Source of the DNA: Girardinichthys multiradiatus
Taxonomy: Eukaryota; Chordata; Actinopteri; Cyprinodontiformes; Goodeidae
Direction of reading: 5' to 3'
Length of the DNA stretch: 64,000 nt
Assembly: GCF_021462225.1 (NCBI RefSeq)
Contig: NC_061817.1
Span: forward strand, 10,897,936 to 10,961,935
The translations under genes were made by a program, and so were the position numbers. Below the pieces are notes generated by a model, which was not told the origin of the DNA, searched no databases, and saw nothing but the letters and a program-made list of their open reading frames with translations. Below, piece by piece: positions 35,468-47,100 of the stretch (position 1 is the first letter of the stretch; every line of letters begins with the position of its first letter).

Positions 35468-36656
35468 ACAGTCGACGCTCTTCAGTCGAGGCTTTTATAT
35501 CTTCCCCTTTTCCCACAGTAGGAGGAGATTCTATCTCTGGAATATCAGGTGTTTAAAAGCAGGTGTCGGAACAATGTTCCCAGATCATCTCTCTCTCTGC
35601 AGGAGTACTTTCTGTCCGAAGGCAAATAAAGATACTTTGACTGCAAATATTTGTCGCTGCTTTGCTTTGTCAGCCGAGGATCGTCAGCCTGTTATGGACA
35701 GAAACAGAGGAACAGTCTGTGTGTCTGAACCGCACCACATTGAGCTGAGCGTCCTGCGCTTTGGTTTTGCCTTCTGTCTCCGTTTCAGTTACCAACGCGC
35801 TGACCGACTCGTCATTACCTTCAATATTTCCCGCTTTATGCGGAGCACCAGCGGGCAGGGGTTTGCTGCGGTCTTTCACCTGAAGGTACAGTTCAACATG
35901 AACCCGGCTCTCAGGAGCAGAGAGTGAACACCACCATCAGAGACGGGGGCGCAACATGATTGAAAATCATTTGAAAATATATTTAACAGAACAGAAAAGT
36001 TCGGTTCCCTAACTCCGAACCTCTAACTGAAAGCTGTGCGTCCTGATGGAGCAATAGTTACTGCGGGGAAATGGATCACTAGAAAAATATCTGATAACAA
36101 AATTTAAAAAATCTGAACTACTTAATTCCCTGATCTCATAAAAAATACCATTTGTTGTTCTTCATTTGAATAAGAGGCCGCTCCTATAACAGGACCTCAG
36201 GAAGGCTGGTTTACTTTTGGTTTAAGTGTGGCGCTAAATTTGGTGCATCACAGCTCTGCACTGCGCAGTCAGAATGGTTGCGCTTTATGAAGTGATGGCA
36301 AAATGAGTTGCAGAAAAGACAGCAGCCATTTGTAAAGAGAAGCTGATGGCAAAAGAAACATGGGTTACTCATATTCTATGATAGTTGGATTGGAAAAAAC
36401 TGCAGCTCTATTCAATGAAACGCGGAAGTGTACTTCGTGAGTTATGAAGAGATGGATCATGAGAGACACAAAATAGAAAAGTTGAATAAACTGCTCTGAT
36501 ATAAAAATGAATATTTACTTGTTTTTATTCACATAAAACACGGTATCAGTCTCCTGTAAAGGAGCAGGAAGTCAGGTTCAACTGCGTCACTGCAGGTGAG
36601 TTGGAGCTAGAATGTCAACCCAGTCGCGCCCTGGTTGAACGAAACATATATAATTA
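35468..36656 (+). repeat. ORF module copy h in unit 2, split by Tc1
   Basis: Unit-2 equivalent of copy g. It has the same core, the same AATAAA (35625-35630) and the same Tc1 insertion point (TA 36655-36656). It resumes at 38286-38316. Confidence 0.75.
35694..35927 (+). CDS. Small conserved ORF, A type, copy h (77 codons)
   Basis: Same predicted protein as copy g (MDRNRGTVCV to ALRSRE); it arose by the 7.4-kb duplication and so is not independent evidence of conservation. Confidence 0.35.
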   Translation: MDRNRGTVCVSEPHHIELSVLRFGFAFCLRFSYQRADRLVITFNISRFMRSTSGQGFAAVFHLKVQFNMNPALRSRE

Positions 36657-38285
36657 CAGGTCCTTCTTAAAATATTAGCATATTGTGATAAAGTTCATTA
36701 TTTTCCATAATGTCATGATGAAAATTTAACATTCATATATTTTAGATTCATTGCACACTAACTTATTATAATATATAATATTATAATATTTCAGGTCTTT
36801 TATTGTCTTAATACGGATGATTTTGGCATACAGCTCATGAAAACCCAAAATTCCTATCTCACAAAATTAGCATATCATTAAAAGGGTCTCTAAACGAGCT
36901 ATGAACATAATCATCTGAATCAACGAGTTAACTCTAAACACCTGCAAAAGATTCCTGAGGCCTTTAAAACTCCCAGCCTGGTTCATCACTCAAAACCCCA
37001 ATCATGGGTAAGACTGCCGACCTGACTGCTGTCCAGAAGGCCACTATTGACACCCTCAAGCAAGAGGGTAAGACACAGAAAGACATTTCTGAACGAATAG
37101 GCTGTTCCCAGAGTGCTGTATCAAGGCACCTCAGTGGGAAGTCTGTGGGAAGGAAAAAGTGTGGCAGAAAACGCTGCACAACGAGAAGAGGTGACCGGAC
37201 CCTGAGGAAGATTGTGGAGAAGGGCCGATTCCAGACCTTGGGGGACCTGCGGAAGCAGTGGACTGAGTCTGGAGTAGAAACATCCAGAGCCACCGTGCAC
37301 AGGCGTGTGCAGGAAATGGGCTACAGGTGCCACATTCCCCAGGTCAAGCCACTTTTGAACCAGAAACAGCGGCAGAAGCGCCTGACCTGGGCTACAGAGA
37401 AGCAGCACTGGACTGTTGCTCAGTGGTCCAAAGTACTTTTTTCGGATGAAAGCAAATTCTACATGTCATTCAGAAATCAAGGTGCCAGAGTCTGGAGGAA
37501 GACTGGGGAGAAGGAAATGCCAAAATGCCAGAAGTCCAGTGTCAAGTACCCACAGTCAGTGATGGTCTGGGGTGCCGTGTCAGCTGCTGGTGTTGGTCCA
37601 CAGTGTTTTATCAAGGGCAGGGTCAATGCAGCTAGCTATCAGGAGATTTTGGAGCACTTCATGCTTCCATCTGCTGAAATGTTTTATGGAGATGAATATT
37701 TCATTTTTCAGCACGACCTGGCACCTGCTCACAGTGCCAAAACCACTGGTAAATGGTTTACTGACCATGGTATCACTGTGCTCAATTGGCCTGCCAACTC
37801 TCCTGACCTGAACCCCATAGAGAATCTGTGGGATATTGTGAAGAGAACGTTGAGAGACTCAAGACCCAACACTCTGGATGAGCTAAAGGCCGCTATCGAA
37901 GCATCCTGGGCCTCCATAAGACCTCAGCAGTGCCACAGGCTGATTGCCTCCATGCCACGCCACATTGAAGCAGTCATTTCTGCAAAAGGATTCCTGACCA
38001 AGTATTGAGTGCATAACTGTACATGATTATTTGAAGGTTGACGTTTTTTGTATTAAAAACACTTTTCTTTTATTGGTCGGATGAAATATGCTAATTTTGT
38101 GAGACAGGTATTTTCGGTTTTCATGAGCTGTATGCCAAAATCATCCGTATTAAGACAATAAAAGACCTGAAATATTTCAGTTAGTGTGCAATGAATCTAA
38201 AATATATGAATGTTAAATTTTCATCATGACATTATGGAAAATAATGAACTTTATCACAATATGCTAATATTTTGAGAAGGACCTG
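36657..38285 (+). mobile_element. Tc1-like DNA transposon, apparently complete, unit 2
   Basis: Same ends, same TA target and same AT-rich insert in the left inverted repeat as the unit-1 element. It is the duplicated descendant of one insertion, not a second transposition. Confidence 0.93.
37004..38008 (+). CDS. Tc1-family transposase, intact (334 aa), unit 2
   Basis: Same enzyme as at 29592-30596, with D148, D238, E273 and the N-terminal helix-turn-helix preserved. Eight residues differ: R110H, C153Y, G157R, K169E, K226M, L227F, E229G and R320H (unit 1 first). The clustering of changes in this gene, compared with the rest of the 7.4-kb unit, is notable. None hits the catalytic triad. C153Y and G157R lie just after the first catalytic aspartate and could affect activity; that is conjecture. 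Confidence 0.95.
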   Translation: MGKTADLTAVQKATIDTLKQEGKTQKDISERIGCSQSAVSRHLSGKSVGRKKCGRKRCTTRRGDRTLRKIVEKGRFQTLGDLRKQWTESGVETSRATVHRRVQEMGYRCHIPQVKPLLNQKQRQKRLTWATEKQHWTVAQWSKVLFSDESKFYMSFRNQGARVWRKTGEKEMPKCQKSSVKYPQSVMVWGAVSAAGVGPQCFIKGRVNAASYQEILEHFMLPSAEMFYGDEYFIFQHDLAPAHSAKTTGKWFTDHGITVLNWPANSPDLNPIENLWDIVKRTLRDSRPNTLDELKAAIEASWASIRPQQCHRLIASMPRHIEAVISAKGFLTKY

Positions 38286-39544
38286 TACAGTGGCCTCTAG
38301 TACAGTCCCCCTTCTTGCTACAGATGCTACTGAGTTATTTCAGTTTGTTTTGTTTTGTTTTTTGTAAATTTCCATTAAACTTCTTTAGTTTTGTCTATAG
38401 AGACAATGAGTAGTATGTGTTTAACTGAAGTTAAATAAAAAATTGTTTCTTTTGCCAAGTGAAGAGTACTTATGAATGCCTCAGCACATGCGTGTTCATT
38501 AATTAGAATCATTTTAAAAAATTTTATTAGAATTATTTCTGAACATCCTCCAAATATTGTGAGAGCAGCCCAAATTTTAACTACTTGCCCAAAGCTATTT
38601 TTCCCAGCCTAACATGTTCAAAAGAAGCCAATGTGGGGGGAAACCAGTCCAGTCTGGCAACTTGAACATCACAACACAGTTTACCCCGAACACAGAAAGA
38701 AAATACTAATCAACAACAACAATAAATATGCCGGAGCATAACGTGTATGCCTGATGATGCCCCCATCACATTTCTGCCTGCCCCCTTAATATATGCATCC
38801 CTCGAACCGGCCCTGCTGTACATGTTGGATTAGCATACGTGTAGAAACAAGTTTGTTTGTGTTGAGTGGGTGTTTGTGAGTGCGAGTTTTTCACCTGGAA
38901 GTGTACATTGGTAATTGTGGCGAGAATGGTAGAAGGACTGCAATCCACACCAACTAAGAGTAGTAGACACGGATCCGGATGGCCACAGTTAAAGCATCAC
39001 CCCAGGTCAGCCATACCTCCAGCACAGCAGTAGGTTGCCAGGAATGCACAGGAGCAACAGCCCCCAGGCCAAAGAGGCACAGAGCAAGGCAGGACACTGT
39101 GACCCACCCCGGCCCAGCCACACCGCCACCCCCGGTTACACAAGCCAAGCCCAGGAAACAGTCCCCCAGCAGCACAGTGCTCGCACCAAGTCCCCAGTAG
39201 CAAGACTGCTGGCACCAAGCAGGGGAGAGCCCCCAACACATCCGGCATGCACCAGCAGTCAGGACATCGAGGGACCAAGGTAGTATCAGACAGACTGTTG
39301 AGCTCTCAAAGACAGCGGTCTTGAGGGTGACCTTTAAAAGAAGCATCGTCGCCAGTCAGTTTGTTTCAAAACGCTGTCTCCCATGATGCAGCTGGCTGAT
39401 ACTTTAACCCGTAAAAAGTAATTCCACAAGTATTCTCACCCCTCCCTCCCCAGAAAGATACATTTTGAGATATCTGATGTCATTGTCCTGTTCGATTTTT
39501 GGACAGAAAAGAGAACAGGTTAAAAAGCTCAAATTCAAACTTTA

Positions 39545-39905
39545 GGGGCTGCATGGTGGCGCAGTCTGTACTGCTGTTGCCTTACAGCAAGAAGGTACTG
39601 GGTTCAACTCATGTCCAGGGGTCTTTCTGCATGGAATTTGCATGGTTTTCCTGTGCATGCATGGGTTCTCTCTGGGTACTCCAGTTTCCTCCCACAGTCC
39701 AAAAACATGATTGTTATGTTAATAGGTCTCTCTAAACTGCGAATCAGTGTGTGCATGGTTGTTTGTCTTGTGTGTCTCTGTGTTGCCCTGTGATGGATTG
39801 GAAACCTGTCCAGGGTGTACCCTGCCTCTTGCCCATAGACTGCTGGAGATAGGCACCAGCTCCCCTATGACCCACTATGGAATAAGTGGTGTAGAAGATG
39901 AATGG
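39545..39905 (+). mobile_element. tRNA-derived SINE-like retroposon, unit 2
   Basis: Duplicated copy of 32133-32493 with the same 14-bp flanking direct repeats (39531-39544 and 39906-39919). Confidence 0.8.
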
Positions 39906-40668
39906 AAATTCAAACTTTATTTACAACTGTGCTTGAAGGAATTCACTTGATCAAGGGAGCCCTCCACTATGTTCTTACTTGTTGCCTGACCACATGCAAG
40001 ATACTTTCATAGATCACTGAAAGTATCTTGGAAAATGGTTTTGACAGATTTTACTTTCTAGAATTACTATATTCCCTATCATTCTTTCTCGCTCTCATTC
40101 ATTTGGATCAGACACTGAGGAAACAAGAAACAAGTCACTGTTGCAGCTTATCATGACCATGAGACAGAATGTCCTTACAGGTAGATATCTCACTAGGTTG
40201 AAGCATGTTATCTGTGTACAGACATTTTGCACTAACATGTAAAAAGCAAGAACTAGAGTAAAACAAACATTTTATTGGCCTGAAAAACAATGTGCTCACA
40301 AATACCACCATGGGTCTCCTTAATGGTCTTACTGCTGAGTCCACTAGAGCTATCTGATGTAGCCAGGTTATGTCCTTGTAACTCAGATTTTGATTGTTTG
40401 TCACATTGAAGCCAATTTGTTTTCTGTTTACAATGACAGACAGTAAAGCTCTAGTGTTACAAACACTACATCATCATCCATTTATGGGTGTGTCTTTCTT
40501 TTTTAAAGAGGTGCTGCTCCAAAGACCTTTATGTGTCAAATAAGTAAGGTTTTATGCTTTTAAGACTTTTAGGTTAACCAGCGATGAAATGGTTGATTGC
40601 CCTTTAAATTCAGTTCAATAACTCGACAACAGCAACAAAATTAGAACATTTTACTTGGAAATATGGAC

Positions 40669-40674
40669 TTTATT
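40669..40674 (-). other. Candidate polyadenylation signal of tspan1
   Basis: AATAAA on the minus strand about 430 bp beyond the tspan1 stop codon; it implies a 3' UTR of roughly 0.45 kb. Confidence 0.45.
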
Positions 40675-41101
40675 GCAAATATGTATCAATTAACAACCTA
40701 CAAACAACTATTATCCAACTACTGGATTTATTAAACAAGAAGCTCTCGTAAATTTTTCACTACTTCCCCTTCATAAAACAATAACCAGCTTTTGCTTCAT
40801 TATTACAGAAACAGCATCATGTAATTCCCCATTTACTGGATATGTGTTTAACCCTTTAGCCAGTTTTGATATATACAATAACATATGTGTGGCTGGTGGT
40901 ATTTCTAGATGATTTATGAAAAAGTTATTATTTTAGATCTATAAATCAAATTTAATTGATACATTGACATATAGTAAAAATATCATTCAGTTGTCCTCTA
41001 TTGCACATGACCTGACATTACAGTAGATGTTTTCAGCGATGAGACTTTGTAGAAGGTGATGCAGGAATTCAGTGACTGAAGTGATCCCTTACTGCTCATA
41101 G

Positions 41102-44100
41102 TTAGGCTCCTGTAGACTTTATTCTGCAGTATAGTATGATTGAGACAATCATGGCACATATCTGAGGAGAACAAAAAACATCACAATAAAACAATGCACA
41201 CTAAATAGCAAAATCATCACCTGTCTATATGTTGTATTTATAAATTGAGGTTGGGGTCTTACCTCAAGGGCAGCAATCCCAAGAGCGACCGCCACAATCA
41301 CGACTGTGTTGTCATCAATCAACTGTTTGATCTTTAGGAAGCACCCATCTTTTTTCTGTTGAAAGTACAACACAGACCTTTATTTTACCATAGGTTTTGA
41401 CAAACAATTACCAAATTATTTTAGTAATTTAAATATTTTCCAATTAGATTCAACATTCATACTTTGCTATCAGCCACAGTTTGATTACAAGGCCCCGAGT
41501 TCAAGCAGCACTGGGGTGGATAGTTACTGCCCTGCATCTTATAATATGGGGAATCTGTGAAGTCTGTGAAGTTGTAGTATCCACAGCATTTTAACTGCGA
41601 AGAGAGAGCAGATTAGATAAGCTTTGAGGAATCTTTGCAATGGAGAGATATCACTGTTCAGAAAACGTCTGTACCGTGTCCATAGTAGTATTCCACAGTC
41701 CAGTAATGTCAGCATTTTCCCCAAAGTCTTTTTTGATGTTCGCAACTGCTGCTGTGCCAACCTTTTCAAACAGTTCATCTGCCTAATAAACAACAACATA
41801 CAATATTAGATCTTATATCTTGTCTGAAGGTTTCCACATTATCTTGTAATGAGGTTCCTTCGTCTGAACTCTGTCAGTGACTTACCAGTGGTCTGAAAAC
41901 CAAAATAACCACTGCCCCTGCAACCTCGGCGATGAAGACCAGCAAGACTATCATAAAAAACTGGGAAGAAGAACAGAATTACGGATGTTACTGATAACTA
42001 TTAGCTTAGCATTAGGATGGGTTTGGTAGTATTTTCTTTTTGTTTGAGTTCACAAACCTTTCAGCTTCTGATCAACATATGAGGCAGTTTGGTAAAACAT
42101 GCAAACTTTGTTAGTAGTTGAATCAAACTCAGAAGAACTTAAGAAGCATTTATGACCATTGCACTATTTTCTGCATTCATTGCAACTCTGGTTGTACAGC
42201 TCAATTCAGGAATTACAGCAGAAATCTCTACAAGAATCTAAACACTCATTAATCCAGCCAGCTTGATGCTATTTGTGCATTAGTGCAAAAAACACATAAA
42301 ACGTTAGAAGTTACTCCTCAACTTCATGATTCAGCTTTGGTTCTGGTTCTGGTAGGATTGGATGAGCAGTTTGATGGTGTAGATTTGGTACAATGAGGAT
42401 ACATGACCTGGGGCCTCATGTTAGAAAGGGTGCGCAGGTTTTACAGTAAAGGTAGAGAGCAATGCTGAAACTTGTCCCGCACAAATAAATCAAATGTGAC
42501 GCTTGGACTGCGCGGTTCCTGCCCCATATGCAAAGTAGTATTACTAACCGGAAAGCACCTACCACGTGTCCAAATAACCATGGCAACGGTGCTGTTACAG
42601 CCCGAACCGGTTCCCTTCAGCGGATAAACGCCAAGAGAGACTGTGTCTGAACAACCTGAGTTGTTCAGACACAGAGGTGTTCACAGAGGTGTTCAAACTC
42701 ATGAAAGATCATCAAGTTTGATGCTCCATAAAATAAAAGTGAATGGAGTCGTACTTCAATGGATTTATGTGAATTTTGGTTCTCTGTTGTCTATTATTGT
42801 TGCCTAAACAGTTTGTGTGGCTACCGCACATTTTCACGGCAGGTCCATATTTTCCGTGGATTTCCGCACACTTTTAAGCAACTTTTATTATAGTACATGC
42901 CGAGTTGTGCGTAAAACATTGCGCCACAAGGTTTTTGTGCCTAAGTAGGCCTATGTTTCGTACTTTAGGCCCCAGGTGATTATAACTGCCACATTGCAAT
43001 GAGAAACGCACATGTTTGAACCTTGAATTGACCAATATAGCTGATTTCCCTCAGCTATATTGGATGTCTACCCAAGTTTTAAACACAGACATTGGGTTAA
43101 CGATTATTTCTAATTTGGTTATGTGTGAATTTGTGCATGCATGAGAAGTGGAAAGTGGCTCTAGATGGTTAATATAACCTATTCTGCTACTCATTGCATG
43201 ATGCACTGAAACTGGAAGTGTGGAAAGCAATGACCCAACTCTGTAATAACAAGCTAATAAAATTAATGGTTGGATCATTAAGACTGCATGGTGGTGAAGT
43301 GATTAGCACTGTTGCCCTGCAGCAAAAAGGTCCTGGGTCCAAATCCTGGCCTAGGGCCTTTCCCCATTGAGTTTGCATGTTCTCCCCGTCCATGCGTGGA
43401 CATGTTTCTCTGTGTTCCCCTGACCAGATTATCCACCGCCTGTCGCCCAATGACTGCTGGAGATAGGTATGGGTAAGCAGGTATATGTAATTTAAAGGTT
43501 GGATGGATTTTTTTATTAATTTGTTATTGCTTGGCGGCTTGTCTGTCTCTGTCAGACACTGACTAAATTCCCCAACCAGCATAAATAGAGTACTAATTGC
43601 AAGGCTGGAATTTAATTGTTAAATCTGTGATATTTTCTCTAAATCTGGAGAGTACACCTTCTCCCTGTTTAGCATAAGTTAATTATAATTTATTGTTCTT
43701 TATTATACTGTCACAGTCAGAAAAGAACAGGGAAGTACATCTGAGCAATTATTAGGTAAATTATGTTGAAGAATTTCATAAAACATGGTGAACGTTTCAG
43801 TGCTTTGCTGCAGAGGAGCTGGGTAGTTAAAACATTACATTACATCAATAAAGAAAGATTTTTAATACAGAAATATTTGCCTACTGAAAACTACATCCAT
43901 GCACTGTACTGTGTTTTTTTCACCTGGGGCTCATTTATCATGAATTTCTGCGTCAGTACAGTGTGGCATGAAGGTGACCAGTCTTTGGCTCTGTTGTGAT
44001 CTTAAGGAAGCCCAGCTTGCAATAGCGGCTTTCTTCTCTTCTCCATGTCTGGCACTGTTGTCCCTCATTAATCATGCACAGAGATGCCAAGGTCATTAAA

Positions 44101-47100
44101 GAACTGTTACTTTTTGCAGTGTGCAGTCTTAAAAGTTCTGGTAGACAGCTGAGCCAGATTATAGGTCCAGTGTGAATGCAGAAACTTCACATTGGACCTA
44201 TAGCAGCTTGGATTCTGTGCCTCCCCACACATCCTCAAGAATCTGGGACCTTGATATTGAAATTAAATGCAAAGTTTACCTTTTGAAATGAGGACTTTAG
44301 ATCACTGAGAAACAGCCCAGTCATTTTCCTCCATCTATTTAGGCTGCTTCTGACATTTTTGCTGGTTTAGGAGTGAATCAACACAAGGAATATGAAAGGT
44401 ATAGTCCATGTCCTGGAGACATCTGTGTGTGGTAGCTCTTCAAAATCCTGGCCTTTTGAATCACCGCCAAACAAGACTGTTTCTGGTGCACTTTATGACT
44501 ACACATTTTCCTTCCACTCAACCTTCCATTAATATGGTTAGACAAACTATTTTGAAAAAAGCCAGCTTCTTTAGCACTGTCCTGTTCTGACTGAACGTTC
44601 TCTTATGCACGGCATCAATGACTGTCTGGTGGACAACTGTGAAGTCATCTGTGTTCCTCGTGATTGTGCAGGCCATAACCTTTCTGTATAAAAACTTCCT
44701 CTTGTTATTTGTCTAATGTAATATTTAGATTTTTTAAGAAACAGACTTTTGGGGTTGCATTAGCTGTATGCAGTTATCAGGAAAATTAACAGCAGAACCA
44801 CTTAAGGTATATCAAATATATATTTCCCTTTTGCAAATTGTATTACTGAAACATCTTGATTATATACTAATTAATTAAATTGCATGACCAAAACTTTCAT
44901 ATTACACCAAAAAAGTAGATACAAAAAACATAAAACTGCTACTTTGGCCACCTTAAAAACTCAGCAGAAAAAGGCTTACCAGCAGCAGCATGCACCTGCT
45001 CTCCTTGATGGCCCCACAGCAGCCAAGAAAGCCGATGATGACCAGGAGACCACCAATGGCAATCAACAGGTATCCCACGTTGAGTACCTGACTAAGTTCT
45101 GGTGGAACATTTTCAATTTTTCCAAGAAAGCTGAAGATGGAGCCACTGTCTACCTTCACCCAGATCCCCACGCCCAGGATGGCAATCCCTGCCAGCTAAA
45201 TGGGAGAGAAGAAAAGATGGAATGAGTACAAAACAAGGGAAATTCTAGAGAGTTAGAAGAGAACTCAGAATGTCAAGCATGACCTGAAAAACTACACTTC
45301 ACTGCTGGAACACTACTGAATGCCTCATTATGTTGCTGTAGTTACACAACAGGGAAATTAACTGTACTCAATGGGTTTATAAGAAATGACAGATTTTTAG
45401 CACATAATATCAGTATCTTTAGCTTCAGAAGTTTAAATTTGGAGCTCTTCCAGCTGTTTAAAAACACATTTCAAGGTTTAGGGTGTTAGGGTTCGAACAA
45501 AGTCTTATAAAGTGACTTGTAAAATGGACTAAGAAGACAATCATTATAAGCAAAAGACATAAAACAAAAATAAACCCCAGCAGGTTTTTATTTCCGAGAT
45601 AGAATATAATGAATAAAATCCAAGGTTTTATGTGTGGGCGGAACACAGACTTTTTCCACATTTTCCACAAATCCAGATCCAGTCTATTGACTGGTTATTT
45701 TAGCAGATGGAATTTGGGATTGATGCTTTCTTCAATATGGCCACAAGATGTCTGTACAACCCTAATTCCAATAAGGTTGGGACGTTGGGTAAAATGTACA
45801 TAGAGACAGAATACAATGATTTCCAAATCCTGTTCAACCTATACGTAGTTGAACACACTACAAAGACAAAATATTTAATATTCAAACTGTACTTTTTTTG
45901 TTGTTGCAAATATTCACTTATTTTAAATTTGATGCCTGCAACCTGTTCCAAAAAAGCTGAGACAGGAGCAACTAAAGACTAGGAAAGATAAGGAATGCTC
46001 AGAAAACACCAGTTTGGAATATTCCACAGGTGAACAGAATAACTGGAAACAGCTGAGTGTCATTTTTGGGTATAAAAGGATCATCCCTGAAAGGCTCAGT
46101 CGTTCACAATCAAGGATGGGGCGAGGTTCACCACTTTGTGAACAACTGTGTGAGCAAATAGTCCAACAGTTCAAGAACGTTTCTCAATTTACAATTGCGA
46201 GGAATTTATAGATTTCATCATTTACATTCCATGATATCATCAAAGATTCAGCAAATCTGGGCAAGTCTCTGCACATAAGTGGAAAGGCTGAAAACCAATA
46301 TTGAATGCCTATGACTTTGACAACCTCAGGAGGCATTGCATTAAAAGCCGACATCATTCTGTAACAGATATTAGCATGTGGTGTTAGGAACCCTTCAGAA
46401 AACCATTGTCAGTTAACACAGTTCATGTCTACATCTACAAGTGCAAGTTAAAACTCTGCCATCTATCAACAACACCCAGAAACGCCATAGGCTTCTGTGA
46501 CTCTGAGCTCCTCTGAGATGGACTGACCCAAAGGGAAAACGTGTGCTGTGGTCTGAAGAGTTCACATTTTAAATTGTTTTTGAAAATCATGGAAGTCGTA
46601 TCCTCCAGGTCAAAGAGATACTATCCAGATTGTTTTTAGCGCAAAGTTCAAAAGCCAGCATCTGTGATGGTGTGGGGGTGTGTCGGTGCCCATGGCACGG
46701 GTAACTTGTACATCTGTGAAGGCACCATTAATGCTAAAAGGTACATACAGGTTTTGGAGCAACATCTGCTGCCATCCAAGCAACTTCTTTGTCAGGGACG
46801 TCTCTGCTTATTTCAGCAAGACGTTGCCAAGCCACATTCTGCACGTGTTACAACAGTGTTGCTTCGTAGTAAAAGAGTGCTGGTCCTAGACTGGCCTGTC
46901 TGCAGTCCTGACCTGTCTCCCATAAAAGATGTGTGGAGCATTATGAAGCACTAAATATGACAACAGAGACCCTGGACTGTTGAGAAACTGAAGTTGTTCA
47001 TCAAGCAAGAATGGGAAAGAGCTCCACCTACAAAACTTCAACTATTAGTGTCCTCAGTTCCCAAACACTTATTGAGTGTTAAAAGGAAAGGTGACGTAAC

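Larger units (their letters stand above)
34896..42307 (+). repeat. Tandem segmental duplication, unit 2 (7412 bp)
   Basis: Second full copy, head to tail with unit 1 with no spacer. Differences from unit 1 include eight codons in the transposase gene and a handful of single bases elsewhere. Confidence 0.95.

Noticed and set aside
29592..38008. Two independent Tc1 insertions
   Set aside because: Offset, flanks, target site and the odd insert in the left end are all identical; this is one insertion duplicated with the 7412-bp unit.
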